Positions 1-8,382 of a stretch of 64,000 nt of DNA are shown here, in pieces (within the stretch, counting starts at the first letter, position 1; every line of letters begins with the position of its first letter). The stretch is from Lactobacillus sp. UCMA15818 (GTDB lineage Bacteria > Bacillota > Bacilli > Lactobacillales > Lactobacillaceae), in assembly GCF_030400225.1 (NCBI RefSeq), contig NZ_VJYB01000004.1:147365-211364 (forward strand), written 5' to 3'. Below the pieces are notes generated by a model. That model worked only from the letters and a program-made list of their open reading frames with translations, was not told the origin of the DNA and ran no database searches. Made by a program: the position numbers and the translations under genes.

Positions 1-94
1 TGAATAGACAAAAAGAAGGACTTTATCAAAAATACACTAGGATAGGTGCCTCCCTCAAATATTAAGAAACATCTCAGAAGTTCCTAACAATAGA

Positions 95-262
95 GTTGGG
101 TCAAAAGTTAAATTTTGATCTAGTTCCTCTATATTGTTACGAATAAACGTGCTTCATAAGTCCAAATTCTCCATCTAACTTCGAATTACTCATAGCAAAG
201 TTCCCACTATGTTCGTAATTTCTAGTTGATACTCAAAATTTTCCGACTTTGTATAGCGCAGA
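95..262 (+). repeat. Dispersed intergenic repeat, copy 1 (near full length)
   Basis: This is the first copy of a family of about 170 bp found in many intergenic spaces of the window. It starts with the palindromic block GGTCAAAAGTTAAATTTTGA and carries the core AACTTCGAATTACTCATAGC at 176-195. It ends in TTTTCCGACTT. It lies downstream of the MerR gene, which reads away from it. The flanks at 1-94 and 263-350 show no gene I can support. Confidence 0.8.
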
Positions 263-350
263 TTATTTTATTGTCCAAATAATTTTAGAAATCTGTGACA
301 TAGGAATAGCCGATGCTGTATACTCTTGAAATTTGAATTACAAATATAAT

Positions 351-788
351 TTAATTCGTATTTCTTTTATTTCGAACAAACTTGTCTGGTAGATCTTTAT
401 GCTCTCTTTCAAGTTTGCGCAATTCTGCTTCAGCCTTAGCCATGTGATCTTCGTAATGTTCTAATTTCCAATGTAAATGATCAATGGCAGCTTGTAGGTC
501 ATCTTTTCGTTCTTCCATTACTTCTAACTGCTCTTTCAACAATTGTTTTTGTTCTGCAATGCTTCCTTCAGCCGAATCAACTAAATTCATATATTTAGAA
601 AGATTTTCAATAGACATACCTGCTGAACGCATTTGTTTAATAAAATTAATTCTACCGATAATACGTGTACCAATATCCCTTATTCCCGAAGAAGTTCTAT
701 CGATATGTGGTATCAATCCAATTTTTTCGTAGTATCTGATAGTATCTGAACTTACTCCAGTTAATTCACTAGCTTTTTTAATATTCAT
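351..788 (-). CDS. MerR family transcriptional regulator
   Basis: This is a one-component DNA-binding regulator of about 145 residues. The N-terminal winged helix contains the MerR signature VSSDTIRYYEKIGLIP, followed by a long helical dimerisation segment rich in Glu, Lys and Leu. There is no C-terminal cysteine cluster of the metal-sensing MerR type, so it fits the AdhR/NmlR/YyaN group that responds to electrophiles or redox stress. I chose the internal ATG at 788 because AAAGGA lies at proper spacing before it; the upstream in-frame ATG sits against the ribosome site. Two MerR-type promoters at 3817-3847 and 4575-4605 are the obvious targets, controlling the oxidoreductase genes next door. 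The regulon assignment is inference. Confidence 0.9.
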   Translation of the reverse strand: MNIKKASELTGVSSDTIRYYEKIGLIPHIDRTSSGIRDIGTRIIGRINFIKQMRSAGMSIENLSKYMNLVDSAEGSIAEQKQLLKEQLEVMEERKDDLQAAIDHLHWKLEHYEDHMAKAEAELRKLEREHKDLPDKFVRNKRNTN

Positions 789-816
789 TATTATCATTCC
801 TTTTATAATTACCTAA

Positions 817-833
817 ACCATATATTATATGGT
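817..833. promoter_or_regulatory. Perfect palindrome upstream of merR
   Basis: ACCATATA-T-TATATGGT is a 17-bp perfect dyad about 30 bp before the MerR start and overlapping the last codons of the FMN reductase gene. On the minus strand it contains TATAAT. It could be a -10 element or operator of the regulator gene. It does not resemble the two MerR-type dyads upstream of the target genes. Confidence 0.4.
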
Positions 834-1274
834 AGTTATATTTTTGTTTGCTACTTTTGTAGGAGTAACAATACCACAGTAGCGCATTGAAAATCTATTA
901 GTAAAAGTTTCAAAAACATGATTGATTGATCTAAATACTTCTGAATTATCGGGATTACTTCCTTGCGCTAAAATAACTGTCTTTTTATCTCGATAGACAT
1001 CGCTTACTAAGCGATGTCTATCGAGCCAAGTCTTTAATGAACCTGTCATATCATTCCAATAAATAGGCGTTCCAATTGCAATTATATCGGCTTTTTTTAA
1101 TTGTAAAGCTAATTCAGTAAATTGGTCTTGATTAGTCGCCTGACCTAATTGGTCAATATGATAATCAATTAAATTATAGGTCTGATATGGTTCGCCATCA
1201 AAGAATTTTTGGGCCAGTTTAGTAGTTTCACCATTAGTGTTTTGACTTGAGTTCAAAAATACATTTATTTTCAA
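825..1274 (-). CDS. NAD(P)H-dependent FMN reductase / flavodoxin-like protein
   Basis: The protein has 149 residues and a flavodoxin-like fold. It starts with the beta strand MKINVFLNSS followed by the flavin phosphate loop (SQNTNGETTKLA), and has the GTPIYWNDMTGSLKTWLDR motif around residue 70-85 that is typical of NADPH-dependent FMN reductases. Such enzymes reduce quinones or supply reduced flavin. The C-terminus is short compared with family members of about 170-190 residues, so a small 3' truncation is possible. The start is preceded by GTGGAGG. It lies just after the terminator of the SDR operon and immediately before merR on the same strand, so it may be expressed by read-through or by a promoter I could not identify. 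Confidence 0.75.
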   Translation of the reverse strand: MKINVFLNSSQNTNGETTKLAQKFFDGEPYQTYNLIDYHIDQLGQATNQDQFTELALQLKKADIIAIGTPIYWNDMTGSLKTWLDRHRLVSDVYRDKKTVILAQGSNPDNSEVFRSINHVFETFTNRFSMRYCGIVTPTKVANKNITTI

Positions 1275-1302
1275 AATCTACCTCCACTGTCAATTAATAT
1301 TA

Positions 1303-1335
1303 TTAAAAAAGCTAAACTCAATGCTAGAGTTTAGC
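1303..1335 (-). terminator. Intrinsic terminator of the aldo-keto reductase/SDR operon
   Basis: On the minus strand a 9-bp perfect stem (GCTAAACTC / GAGTTTAGC) with a 7-nt loop is followed by six T residues. It lies about 50 bp after the SDR stop codon and would end the transcript that starts near 3817. Confidence 0.85.
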
Positions 1336-1381
1336 CATTTAAGAAAATGCAAAATAAAAAAATAAATTTTATTCTTACACA

Positions 1382-2119
1382 CTAACCTTGCTGGTTTGAT
1401 GGTCTCATAACAATTTCATTTATATCAGAGTCTTCTGGTAAATCAACAGCTAATGAAATTGCTTGCGCTACACGTTCTGAAGGCATCGATACACTGGCAT
1501 AAAAATTTTCCATTGTCTTTTTAGTATCTGGGTCAGTTACATGATCAACTAATTCAGTCGATACAGCACCTGGTGAAACAACAGTCACTCGAACATGGCT
1601 TTTTGCAGCAACTTCTTCTTGACGTAAGGCTTCACTGATCATCCAAACACCAGCTTTAGTTGCACTATACACACCACCACCAGAATGAACTGCATGTGCT
1701 GCAACGGAAGCTATATTGATAAACTGTCCTGATTGTTGTTTGCGCATCTGTGGAAGAGCCGCATTTATTCCGTAGAGGACGCCGCGTAAGTTGATATCAA
1801 TCATCCGATTCCAATCTTCAACCCGCCCTTTAATAAATTCAGAATGTGGCATTAATCCCGCATTATTCATCCAAACATCCAACCGACCATACGTGTCGAT
1901 AGCTTTTTGGGCTAAAGCTTTAACCTGGTCAAGTTCACTGACATCAGTTGTCAAGTAAGTTGCTTGTCCCCCCGATTGTTCAATATCCTTAACAATTTTT
2001 TGCAAGCGTTCTTCCCGACGTGCTCCAAGGACTACTTTATTTCCCTTTGAAGCTAACAACTTAGCCGTTGCTTCGCCGATTCCAGAAGAAGCGCCTGTAA
2101 TCACAATAACTTTTGACAT
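1382..2119 (-). CDS. Short-chain dehydrogenase/reductase (SDR)
   Basis: A 245-residue classical SDR acting on an unknown carbonyl or hydroxyl substrate. The glycine-rich cofactor motif TGASSGIGEA is at residues 8-17, the NNAG motif near 88-91, and the catalytic Tyr and Lys are in YSATKAG near 155. An Arg pair (ARREERL) after the second beta strand suggests NADPH rather than NADH. It is the last gene of a four-gene unit (aldo-keto reductase, cupin, decarboxylase-like, SDR) that ends in the terminator at 1303-1335. The start has GAAAGAAGG upstream. In this setting it probably reduces reactive aldehydes or quinone-like compounds; that role is inferred from context. Confidence 0.9.
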   Translation of the reverse strand: MSKVIVITGASSGIGEATAKLLASKGNKVVLGARREERLQKIVKDIEQSGGQATYLTTDVSELDQVKALAQKAIDTYGRLDVWMNNAGLMPHSEFIKGRVEDWNRMIDINLRGVLYGINAALPQMRKQQSGQFINIASVAAHAVHSGGGVYSATKAGVWMISEALRQEEVAAKSHVRVTVVSPGAVSTELVDHVTDPDTKKTMENFYASVSMPSERVAQAISLAVDLPEDSDINEIVMRPSNQQG

Positions 2120-2150
2120 AAAAGAACCTTCTTTCCAAAATATTAAAATA

Positions 2151-2468
2151 TTAATTCCAAATTTCTTTCGCTAGACTAAAAGCAGTCCATGCCTTAGGCC
2201 AACCTGCATAGAAAGCCAGTTGAGTAATAATTTCAACTATTTCTTTTTTCGTTACACCGTTTTTCTTAGCGAGAAGCATGTGATTTTTTAGTTGAGGAAA
2301 AAGGCCTTGCGACATTAAACTCGCAACTATTATTAAACTTCGATCACGCGCAGAAAGAAGTTTTTCTCTCGACCAAACTTCTCCAAATAAAACATCATCA
2401 TTTAATTCGGCAAATTTAGGTGCAAAATCTCCAAGGCGATCATGTCCAGCTGTTTGCTTTTCTACCAT
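2151..2468 (-). CDS. Carboxymuconolactone decarboxylase family protein
   Basis: A small 105-residue protein of the CMD/AhpD-like fold. The order of segments (GEVWSREKLLSARDRSLI, then a helix, then KEIVEIITQLAFYAGWPKAW) matches the family core, which usually forms oligomers. Stand-alone members of this size in Firmicutes are often linked to redox or aldehyde stress rather than aromatic degradation. The CxxC of true AhpD is absent, so peroxidase-reductase activity is unlikely. Its ATG directly follows the TAA of the cupin gene, with the ribosome site inside the cupin 3' end, indicating translational coupling. Confidence 0.85.
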   Translation of the reverse strand: MVEKQTAGHDRLGDFAPKFAELNDDVLFGEVWSREKLLSARDRSLIIVASLMSQGLFPQLKNHMLLAKKNGVTKKEIVEIITQLAFYAGWPKAWTAFSLAKEIWN

Positions 2469-2885
2469 TTATCTTTCCTCCAAATTTGCATAATCTGCAT
2501 CTGAAACAGGTTCTAGCCATTCAGGTTTACCAGCAGTGACTGCTATATGAGCGAACCAGCTGTCTTTGGTGGCCCCATGCCAATGTTTAACGCCGTCATG
2601 AGTCACAACAATATCACCCTTTTTTAACAAACGTGGCCTTTGCCCAATTTCTTGGTACCAACCTTCTCCACCAGTAACCAGTAAAATTTGGAAACCAGCA
2701 TGATGTATATGCCAATTATTACGGCAACCGGGCTCGAAAGTCACAACACCAACTGAAACATTCACTTGGGGATCATTGACGAGGCTCTTTAAATAACTTT
2801 GCCCGACAAAAAATTTTTGATAGGCATCATTCTTATCACCTAATGGAAAAATGACACCCTTTTTCAAGTCACTATTCTGTGCCAT
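2469..2885 (-). CDS. Cupin domain protein
   Basis: A 138-residue single-domain cupin. The metal-binding motif 1 is visible as NNWHIHHAGFQILLVTGGEGWYQE (about residues 56-79), with two histidines and a downstream Gln/Glu. Motif 2 is GDIVVTHDGVKHWHGA near residues 91-106. Cupins of this type next to CMD-domain proteins are common in small stress-responsive operons; the reaction is unknown. It sits between the aldo-keto reductase and the CMD-like gene on the same strand and shares their transcript. GAAAGGAGA precedes the ATG. Confidence 0.87.
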   Translation of the reverse strand: MAQNSDLKKGVIFPLGDKNDAYQKFFVGQSYLKSLVNDPQVNVSVGVVTFEPGCRNNWHIHHAGFQILLVTGGEGWYQEIGQRPRLLKKGDIVVTHDGVKHWHGATKDSWFAHIAVTAGKPEWLEPVSDADYANLEER

Positions 2886-2928
2886 CTATTTCTCCTTTCA
2901 GTACAGTTAACACAAAAGACACCTAAAC

Positions 2929-3813
<885 letters not shown>

Positions 3814-3816
3814 TTA

Positions 3817-3847
3817 ATTGAACACCTTGAAGTCAACTCTAAGTCAA
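3817..3847 (-). promoter_or_regulatory. MerR-type promoter and operator of the aldo-keto reductase operon
   Basis: On the minus strand, TTGACT (3842-3847) and TTCAAT (3817-3822) are separated by 19 bp, longer than the usual 17 as in MerR-activated promoters. Between them lies the imperfect dyad CTTAGAGT-TG-ACTTCAAG (3826-3843). This resembles the NmlR/AdhR operator type (CTTGGAGT-NN-ACTCCAAG). A second promoter of the same design is at 4575-4605. Confidence 0.75.
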
Positions 3848-3874
3848 ATGAAAAATTATTCTTCCTGTAACTTT

Positions 3875-4513
3875 TTAATAAAAACTTGGTTTCTTAAAAT
3901 CAGTATGTGGCTCACCCAAGCCTAAACTTTCGTGATGATAATCACGTTTACCGGTTAATAGATCAACAACTACTTGCGCTACTGCTTGGCGTGTTACTTG
4001 GGCTTCAACGAATGGTTCACCCTTAGTTGTAATGTGAACATTTTTGTTTCCATCCTGATTGTATAACCACGTGATTCGTAAAATAATATAATCTAAGTCA
4101 CTCTCTTCAATAATTTCAGCCGCTTTGTGCATAGGAAGTTTCCATGTTTCACCGGTATTTTTTCGATACCATTTTTGAAATGGACCTGTAACTTCCTGGT
4201 AAATATCTGGAATATTCGCAGCAATGAATCGAGGCTTCCCATTTTCCTCAAGCAACTTAACAAGTTTACGGATTAAGTCATCTCCTGCTACATAGCTTAA
4301 ATAAACTGCATCTACTCCTGCAAGAGCACCCTTGATTTTATCAAATTCTTCAAAGTTTCCATCTACAAATGTCATACGTTCATCCGCTTTATTAGCTAAT
4401 CTATTTGAAACATTCCGACCGAAAAGCACCAAATCATAATCTGTTTGACTTATTAAATTGTCAGTTACCATTTGTCCAATCTGTCCTGCAGCACCTAGAA
4501 TTAAAATTTTCAC
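3875..4513 (-). CDS. NAD(P)H-binding atypical SDR (NmrA/YwnB-like)
   Basis: A 212-residue protein with an N-terminal Rossmann motif MKILILGAAGQIGQMV and no YxxxK catalytic pair, which marks the atypical SDR/NmrA group. The second strand ends in LFGRN, suggesting NADP(H). The C-terminus is short, as in flavin-reductase-like or quinone-reductase-like relatives. It is separated by 90 bp from the aldo-keto reductase gene and has its own MerR-type promoter at 4575-4605, so the same regulator probably switches both units. The substrate is unknown. Confidence 0.85.
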   Translation of the reverse strand: MKILILGAAGQIGQMVTDNLISQTDYDLVLFGRNVSNRLANKADERMTFVDGNFEEFDKIKGALAGVDAVYLSYVAGDDLIRKLVKLLEENGKPRFIAANIPDIYQEVTGPFQKWYRKNTGETWKLPMHKAAEIIEESDLDYIILRITWLYNQDGNKNVHITTKGEPFVEAQVTRQAVAQVVVDLLTGKRDYHHESLGLGEPHTDFKKPSFY

Positions 4514-4574
4514 AACTACTCCTCCTTGAAATTAATAATTAAGATATAACTACTACTTCCTCATATCCAACTTC

Positions 4575-4605
4575 AGTCTATTCCTTAGACTGGACTCCAA
4601 GTCAA
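4575..4605 (-). promoter_or_regulatory. MerR-type promoter and operator of the NmrA-like gene
   Basis: On the minus strand, TTGACT (4600-4605) and TAGACT (4575-4580) are 19 bp apart. The dyad CTTGGAGT-CC-AGTCTAAG (4584-4601) fills the spacer. Design and half-sites match the site at 3817-3847, supporting shared control. Confidence 0.75.
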
Positions 4606-4853
4606 GCTTTATGATCATAATATTCATTTCGTATAGTAAAAATTTATAATTTTTATAATTAACAATTTCAAATATCACAAAAATTAGAACATATGAAAAA
4701 CATGTTTCTACTAAACAGTTTTGTTGAAAACTACGTATACACGCAAAGTTTCACCAAATAGTTTCCACCAAATTAATTGATAATTCCTTTATTAATCTTA
4801 GAAAGACTTAAGATATTAAAAAAGAATATTACTAAGCTCATCATCATTCTTTT

Positions 4854-4945
4854 TTATCCTAGTTCTGGGTCGATTGGGCCATCAGGGTATACTTTTTAAT
4901 TCATTCTCTACAACTTCAAATCTTCGAATCATTCGTCCAAAATAT
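4854..4945 (-). pseudogene. Possible decayed coding fragment in the 4.6-5.05 kb gap
   Basis: The 4606-5050 stretch has no intact gene. On the minus strand, one frame reads GRMIRRFEVVENELKSIP and then stops; the frame next to it continues as VYPDGPIDPELG before a stop at 4854. The two pieces look like one protein tail broken by a frameshift. I do not recognise the family. The rest of the gap is AT-rich and shows nothing else. Confidence 0.25.
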
Positions 4946-5050
4946 GCCACCTAATATTTCGTTCCTTGTCAGTTATTGCCAACTTAAAGTAATCTAACAT
5001 AACAAAAAGTAATAACATTCACTGAATCTTCCCAATAAAAATCAGTACTC

Positions 5051-5088
5051 AAAAAGCCATGGCTTCCCTCAAAGGGGCCATGGCTTTT
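5051..5088 (-). terminator. Intrinsic terminator downstream of gpmA
   Basis: The stem AAAGCCATGGC / GCCATGGCTTT encloses a 13-nt loop, and on the minus strand it is followed by a T run. It lies 22 bp after the gpmA stop codon. Confidence 0.85.
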
Positions 5089-5109
5089 AATGTTTATTAT
5101 CGATTGTTA

Positions 5110-5796
5110 TTAAAGTTTTTCTTTACTTACAATGTTCAACTTTTCATCCAAGTCATAAACAACTGGTTGACCTGTTGCCATTTCAACACCCATGATGTCT
5201 GCATCTGAGATGTCTTCAATGTATTTTGTAAGGGCACGTAATGAGTTACCATGTGCTGCGATGATGACATTCTTGCCTTCAAGTAACTTAGGAGCAATTT
5301 CGTCTTCCCAGAATGGGATGACACGTTCCAAAGTAACCTTTAAGTTTTCACCACCAGGGATAGCACGTGGATCAAGATCTGCATAACGACGATCTTGTGC
5401 TGCAGAACCTTCATCATCAGCACTCAAGAGTGGAGGAAGGACATCGTAAGAACGACGCCAGATATGCACTTGATCTTCACCAAATTTTTCAGCAGCTTCT
5501 GCCTTATTTTGGCCTTGTAATGCACCATAATGACGTTCATTTAAGCGCCATGTTTTTGTTTCTGGAATCCATAATTGTCCTGATTCCTCCAAAGCAAAAT
5601 GCAATGTTTTGATAGCACGAGTCAATACAGATGTATAAGCTTGATCAAATTCGATTCCTGCTTCTTTTAACTTACGTCCAGCTTCCTTAGCTTCTTTTTC
5701 ACCTTGTTCACTTAAGTTAACATCAACCCAACCGGTGAAAAGGTTCTTCAAGTTCCATTCACTTTGTCCGTGACGGATAAAAACTAATTTTGTCAT
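5110..5796 (-). CDS. gpmA: 2,3-bisphosphoglycerate-dependent phosphoglycerate mutase
   Basis: This glycolytic enzyme interconverts 3- and 2-phosphoglycerate using a phosphohistidine intermediate. The start [15 protein letters not shown] carries the catalytic RHG (His9), followed by [14 protein letters not shown]. The second histidine is in [13 protein letters not shown] near residue 180, and [11 protein letters not shown] is the typical mutase loop. The full length of 228 residues matches the family. The ATG at 5796 is chosen over an upstream TTG that overlaps the GAGG ribosome site. It is a single-gene unit with its own terminator at 5051-5088. Confidence 0.95.
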   Translation of the reverse strand: MTKLVFIRHGQSEWNLKNLFTGWVDVNLSEQGEKEAKEAGRKLKEAGIEFDQAYTSVLTRAIKTLHFALEESGQLWIPETKTWRLNERHYGALQGQNKAEAAEKFGEDQVHIWRRSYDVLPPLLSADDEGSAAQDRRYADLDPRAIPGGENLKVTLERVIPFWEDEIAPKLLEGKNVIIAAHGNSLRALTKYIEDISDADIMGVEMATGQPVVYDLDEKLNIVSKEKL

Positions 5797-5903
5797 AACT
5801 AGCAAAAACCTCTTTCATTATATGATTTGTTTACAATTCACATTTTACACTGAAAACTTGAAAATTCATAGTCCAAACAAGTTACAAATTGTGAAAAAAA
5901 TTC

Positions 5904-7085
5904 TTAGTTTTTCAAAGCTTTCACTATGGCATTCACAGCTTTTTCAACATTCTCAGGCGTTGTTGCAAGATTTAGTCTGATGAAACCTTCACCTGCTGTT
6001 CCAAAAATCTCACCATAATCAACTGCAAGCCTTGCTTCATGTTGTATTAAATGATGCAACTTATCAGCGGATACCATTTTGCGCATATCGACCCACGCCA
6101 AGTAGGTTCCTTCAAGTTCGGTAACCTTAACTTCAGGTACATTCTCAGCGAACTGGCTCTTGAGATAATTAAAATTATATTTAATTAATCCAAGCATCCC
6201 GTCTAACCAGTCTGCGCCGTCTCGGTAAGCAGCTTCAGCAGCTACCTTACCGATTAAATTACCGCTTGGCAGACACAGTTTCTTAACATACTCATCATAA
6301 CGTTCACGAATTTGCGGATTTGCGATTACCACATGACTATTCTGAAGCGCAGCCAAGTTAAAGGTTTTAGATGCAGCATCAAGCATTACGATATTATCAC
6401 GGTAAAATCCGTCTTTAATCGCGATAGCTGAAACAAACTTATTGTCCCCCACAATCAAATCATGATGAATTTCATCAGAGATTACCAACACTTTCTCCTC
6501 GCGGCAAATCTCAAACAGTTTTTCAAGTTCAGCCGCTGTCCACACTCTTCCAACAGGATTGTGCGGTGAACAATTAATCAATAGCTTAACATGTTCAGTT
6601 TGAATCTTATTACGGATGTCTTCAAAGTCCATCTCATAGTGACCATTGTTATCTTTTAGATTTGAGACAATCAACTTGCGCTCATTATCTTCAATCACAT
6701 GCATAAAGGGATGATACACCGGCTGCAGTACCATTATTGCATCATCTTGTAACGTTAAGACATTGACTAATGCACTGATTGACTGAACAACCCCTGCTCC
6801 GAAACGAATCCATTCCTTATGTAATTCTGTTCCATATCGTTCTTGCTGCCACTTAAAATAGGCTTCGTAATAACTGTCGGGTGTGAGCGAATATCCATAA
6901 GCACCATGTTCAATTCTTTTTTTCAAAGCATACATCACTGCTTCTGGGGCCTTGAATTCAGTATCAGCGACCCACATTGGAAGAAGATCATTTGACCCAA
7001 AGCCAGCCTTCATCCCGTCCCATTTGACCGAATCAGTATGTTTGCGTTCAACCGCATATTTTTCTACAAAATCTGCAACTTTCAT
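5904..7085 (-). CDS. MalY/PatB family PLP-dependent C-S lyase / aminotransferase
   Basis: A 393-residue fold-type I PLP enzyme. The Schiff-base lysine is in DAASKTFNLAALQNSH near residues 230-245, with the family marks LPMWVADTEF near the N-terminus, INCSPHNPVGRVW around residue 170 and VISDEIHHDLI near 200. MalY/PatB enzymes cleave cystathionine or cysteine conjugates (beta-lyase) and can regulate sugar metabolism; the exact substrate here is not determined. The gene follows the AI-2E-family permease by 7 bp on the same strand, so both are likely co-transcribed. AAGGAG precedes the ATG. Confidence 0.9.
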   Translation of the reverse strand: MKVADFVEKYAVERKHTDSVKWDGMKAGFGSNDLLPMWVADTEFKAPEAVMYALKKRIEHGAYGYSLTPDSYYEAYFKWQQERYGTELHKEWIRFGAGVVQSISALVNVLTLQDDAIMVLQPVYHPFMHVIEDNERKLIVSNLKDNNGHYEMDFEDIRNKIQTEHVKLLINCSPHNPVGRVWTAAELEKLFEICREEKVLVISDEIHHDLIVGDNKFVSAIAIKDGFYRDNIVMLDAASKTFNLAALQNSHVVIANPQIRERYDEYVKKLCLPSGNLIGKVAAEAAYRDGADWLDGMLGLIKYNFNYLKSQFAENVPEVKVTELEGTYLAWVDMRKMVSADKLHHLIQHEARLAVDYGEIFGTAGEGFIRLNLATTPENVEKAVNAIVKALKN

Positions 7086-7092
7086 TATCTAT

Positions 7093-8190
7093 TTACTCCT
7101 TATGACTCAATTTATCTTTGATTTTCCCTAGTGAGGCCTTTTTTCTCTTAATAGGTTTTACTCCTAAAATATCCAACAAGAAGGTAAAAATTGGGATTCC
7201 AACGATTAAGCCCCACATTCCGAAAAACTTCTCTGCAACAAATAACACTACAAAGGTATAAAAAATAGGAAGTTCTGTCTTATTTGACATCAACTTGGGA
7301 TTAAGCACATAGGATTCTAGTGAATGCACTACCAATAACATGATAGCAATATAGAAGACATAGTTAAGTCCCCCAACTGAATAACCAATAATACACATTG
7401 GGATTGCTGAAATGATAACCCCCGCCACGGGAATCAGGCTCATCAAAAAGATTAATAAGGACAAACTAAATAGCTGTGGCATCTGCATTATTGCAAGACA
7501 AATTGTCGTCAGCGTTGTATTCACAATCGCAATGATAAACTGTGTTTCAATCACAATTCCAAAAGTATTGACGAATTTCTCAGCAAAAAAATAGATATCT
7601 TGAAAAAACCAATCATAGGGTCCTTTCAAAAAGCTTCGCGAAAAACTAAACATTCTCTTTTTTTCAATCGTGAAAAAGAAGCTTAGAAATAGTGACAATA
7701 AGAAAGTCACACCCATTGATCCAATACTTGTCACATACTTGAAAAGAAGTGCCACACCATTCTTCATCTGTGAAACAATAGTTGACGTACTTATATAGCT
7801 ATTAATATAGCGTAAGATTTCGTTTCCATCAAAAGATGGCTTTTGATAAAAATTCATTACATACTTGACCATTGACTCTGTCTGATAGAAAAGCTTAGGC
7901 AAATAGATTGTTACTCCGAGGTATAAGGACCCGATTATTAATAGATACACGATCGAAACAATTAATGTCGCAGGTATTTTCAGATGCTTTCTGATGAAAT
8001 TAGTTAAGCTGATTACCAGAAAAGTAAAAATAAATGTTAACAGTATCAAACTTAATAATTCACGCATTTCATACAAAACAAAAATTGTAAACAGCAACAC
8101 AATTGTTCGCCGTAATTGTACATTAGCAACAAACTTCTCCCATATTCCCAAAAAACCACTCCTAAACTTGTTAGTCTTCCTTGGTTTCAT
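7093..8190 (-). CDS. AI-2E family transporter (permease)
   Basis: A 365-residue membrane protein with several hydrophobic segments. A cluster of helices lies near the N-terminus (about 30-90), a soluble stretch around 95-150, and further helices from about 155 to the end. The late segment ...LMSLIPVAGVIISAIPMCIIGYSVGG and the pattern LNPKLMSNKTELPIFYTFVVLFVAEKFFGMWGLIVGIPIFTFLLDIL are typical of the family (UPF0118). Members have been proposed as AI-2 exporters or Na+/H+ antiporters; which applies here is unknown. It is encoded directly upstream of the MalY-like lyase. Confidence 0.9.
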   Translation of the reverse strand: MKPRKTNKFRSGFLGIWEKFVANVQLRRTIVLLFTIFVLYEMRELLSLILLTFIFTFLVISLTNFIRKHLKIPATLIVSIVYLLIIGSLYLGVTIYLPKLFYQTESMVKYVMNFYQKPSFDGNEILRYINSYISTSTIVSQMKNGVALLFKYVTSIGSMGVTFLLSLFLSFFFTIEKKRMFSFSRSFLKGPYDWFFQDIYFFAEKFVNTFGIVIETQFIIAIVNTTLTTICLAIMQMPQLFSLSLLIFLMSLIPVAGVIISAIPMCIIGYSVGGLNYVFYIAIMLLVVHSLESYVLNPKLMSNKTELPIFYTFVVLFVAEKFFGMWGLIVGIPIFTFLLDILGVKPIKRKKASLGKIKDKLSHKE

Positions 8191-8382
8191 TGTACCTAAA
8201 AAGAAGCAATGACAACACCCTTTTTGTTTGGTTTTTTACTGTTACAGACAAATATGTTCTTTTTTTCTATATTTGATGCTCAAATTCATTTGATAAACCA
8301 CACAAAAACTGCGCTATCTCTACACTTGTTCATGGAGAAACAATCTAGGATGTACTTCTAAATTCATTCAAAAATCTATAAT

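Noticed and set aside
4606..5050. Small RNA gene in the gap before gpmA
   Set aside because: No promoter-terminator pair frames it; the only strong hairpin is the gpmA terminator.
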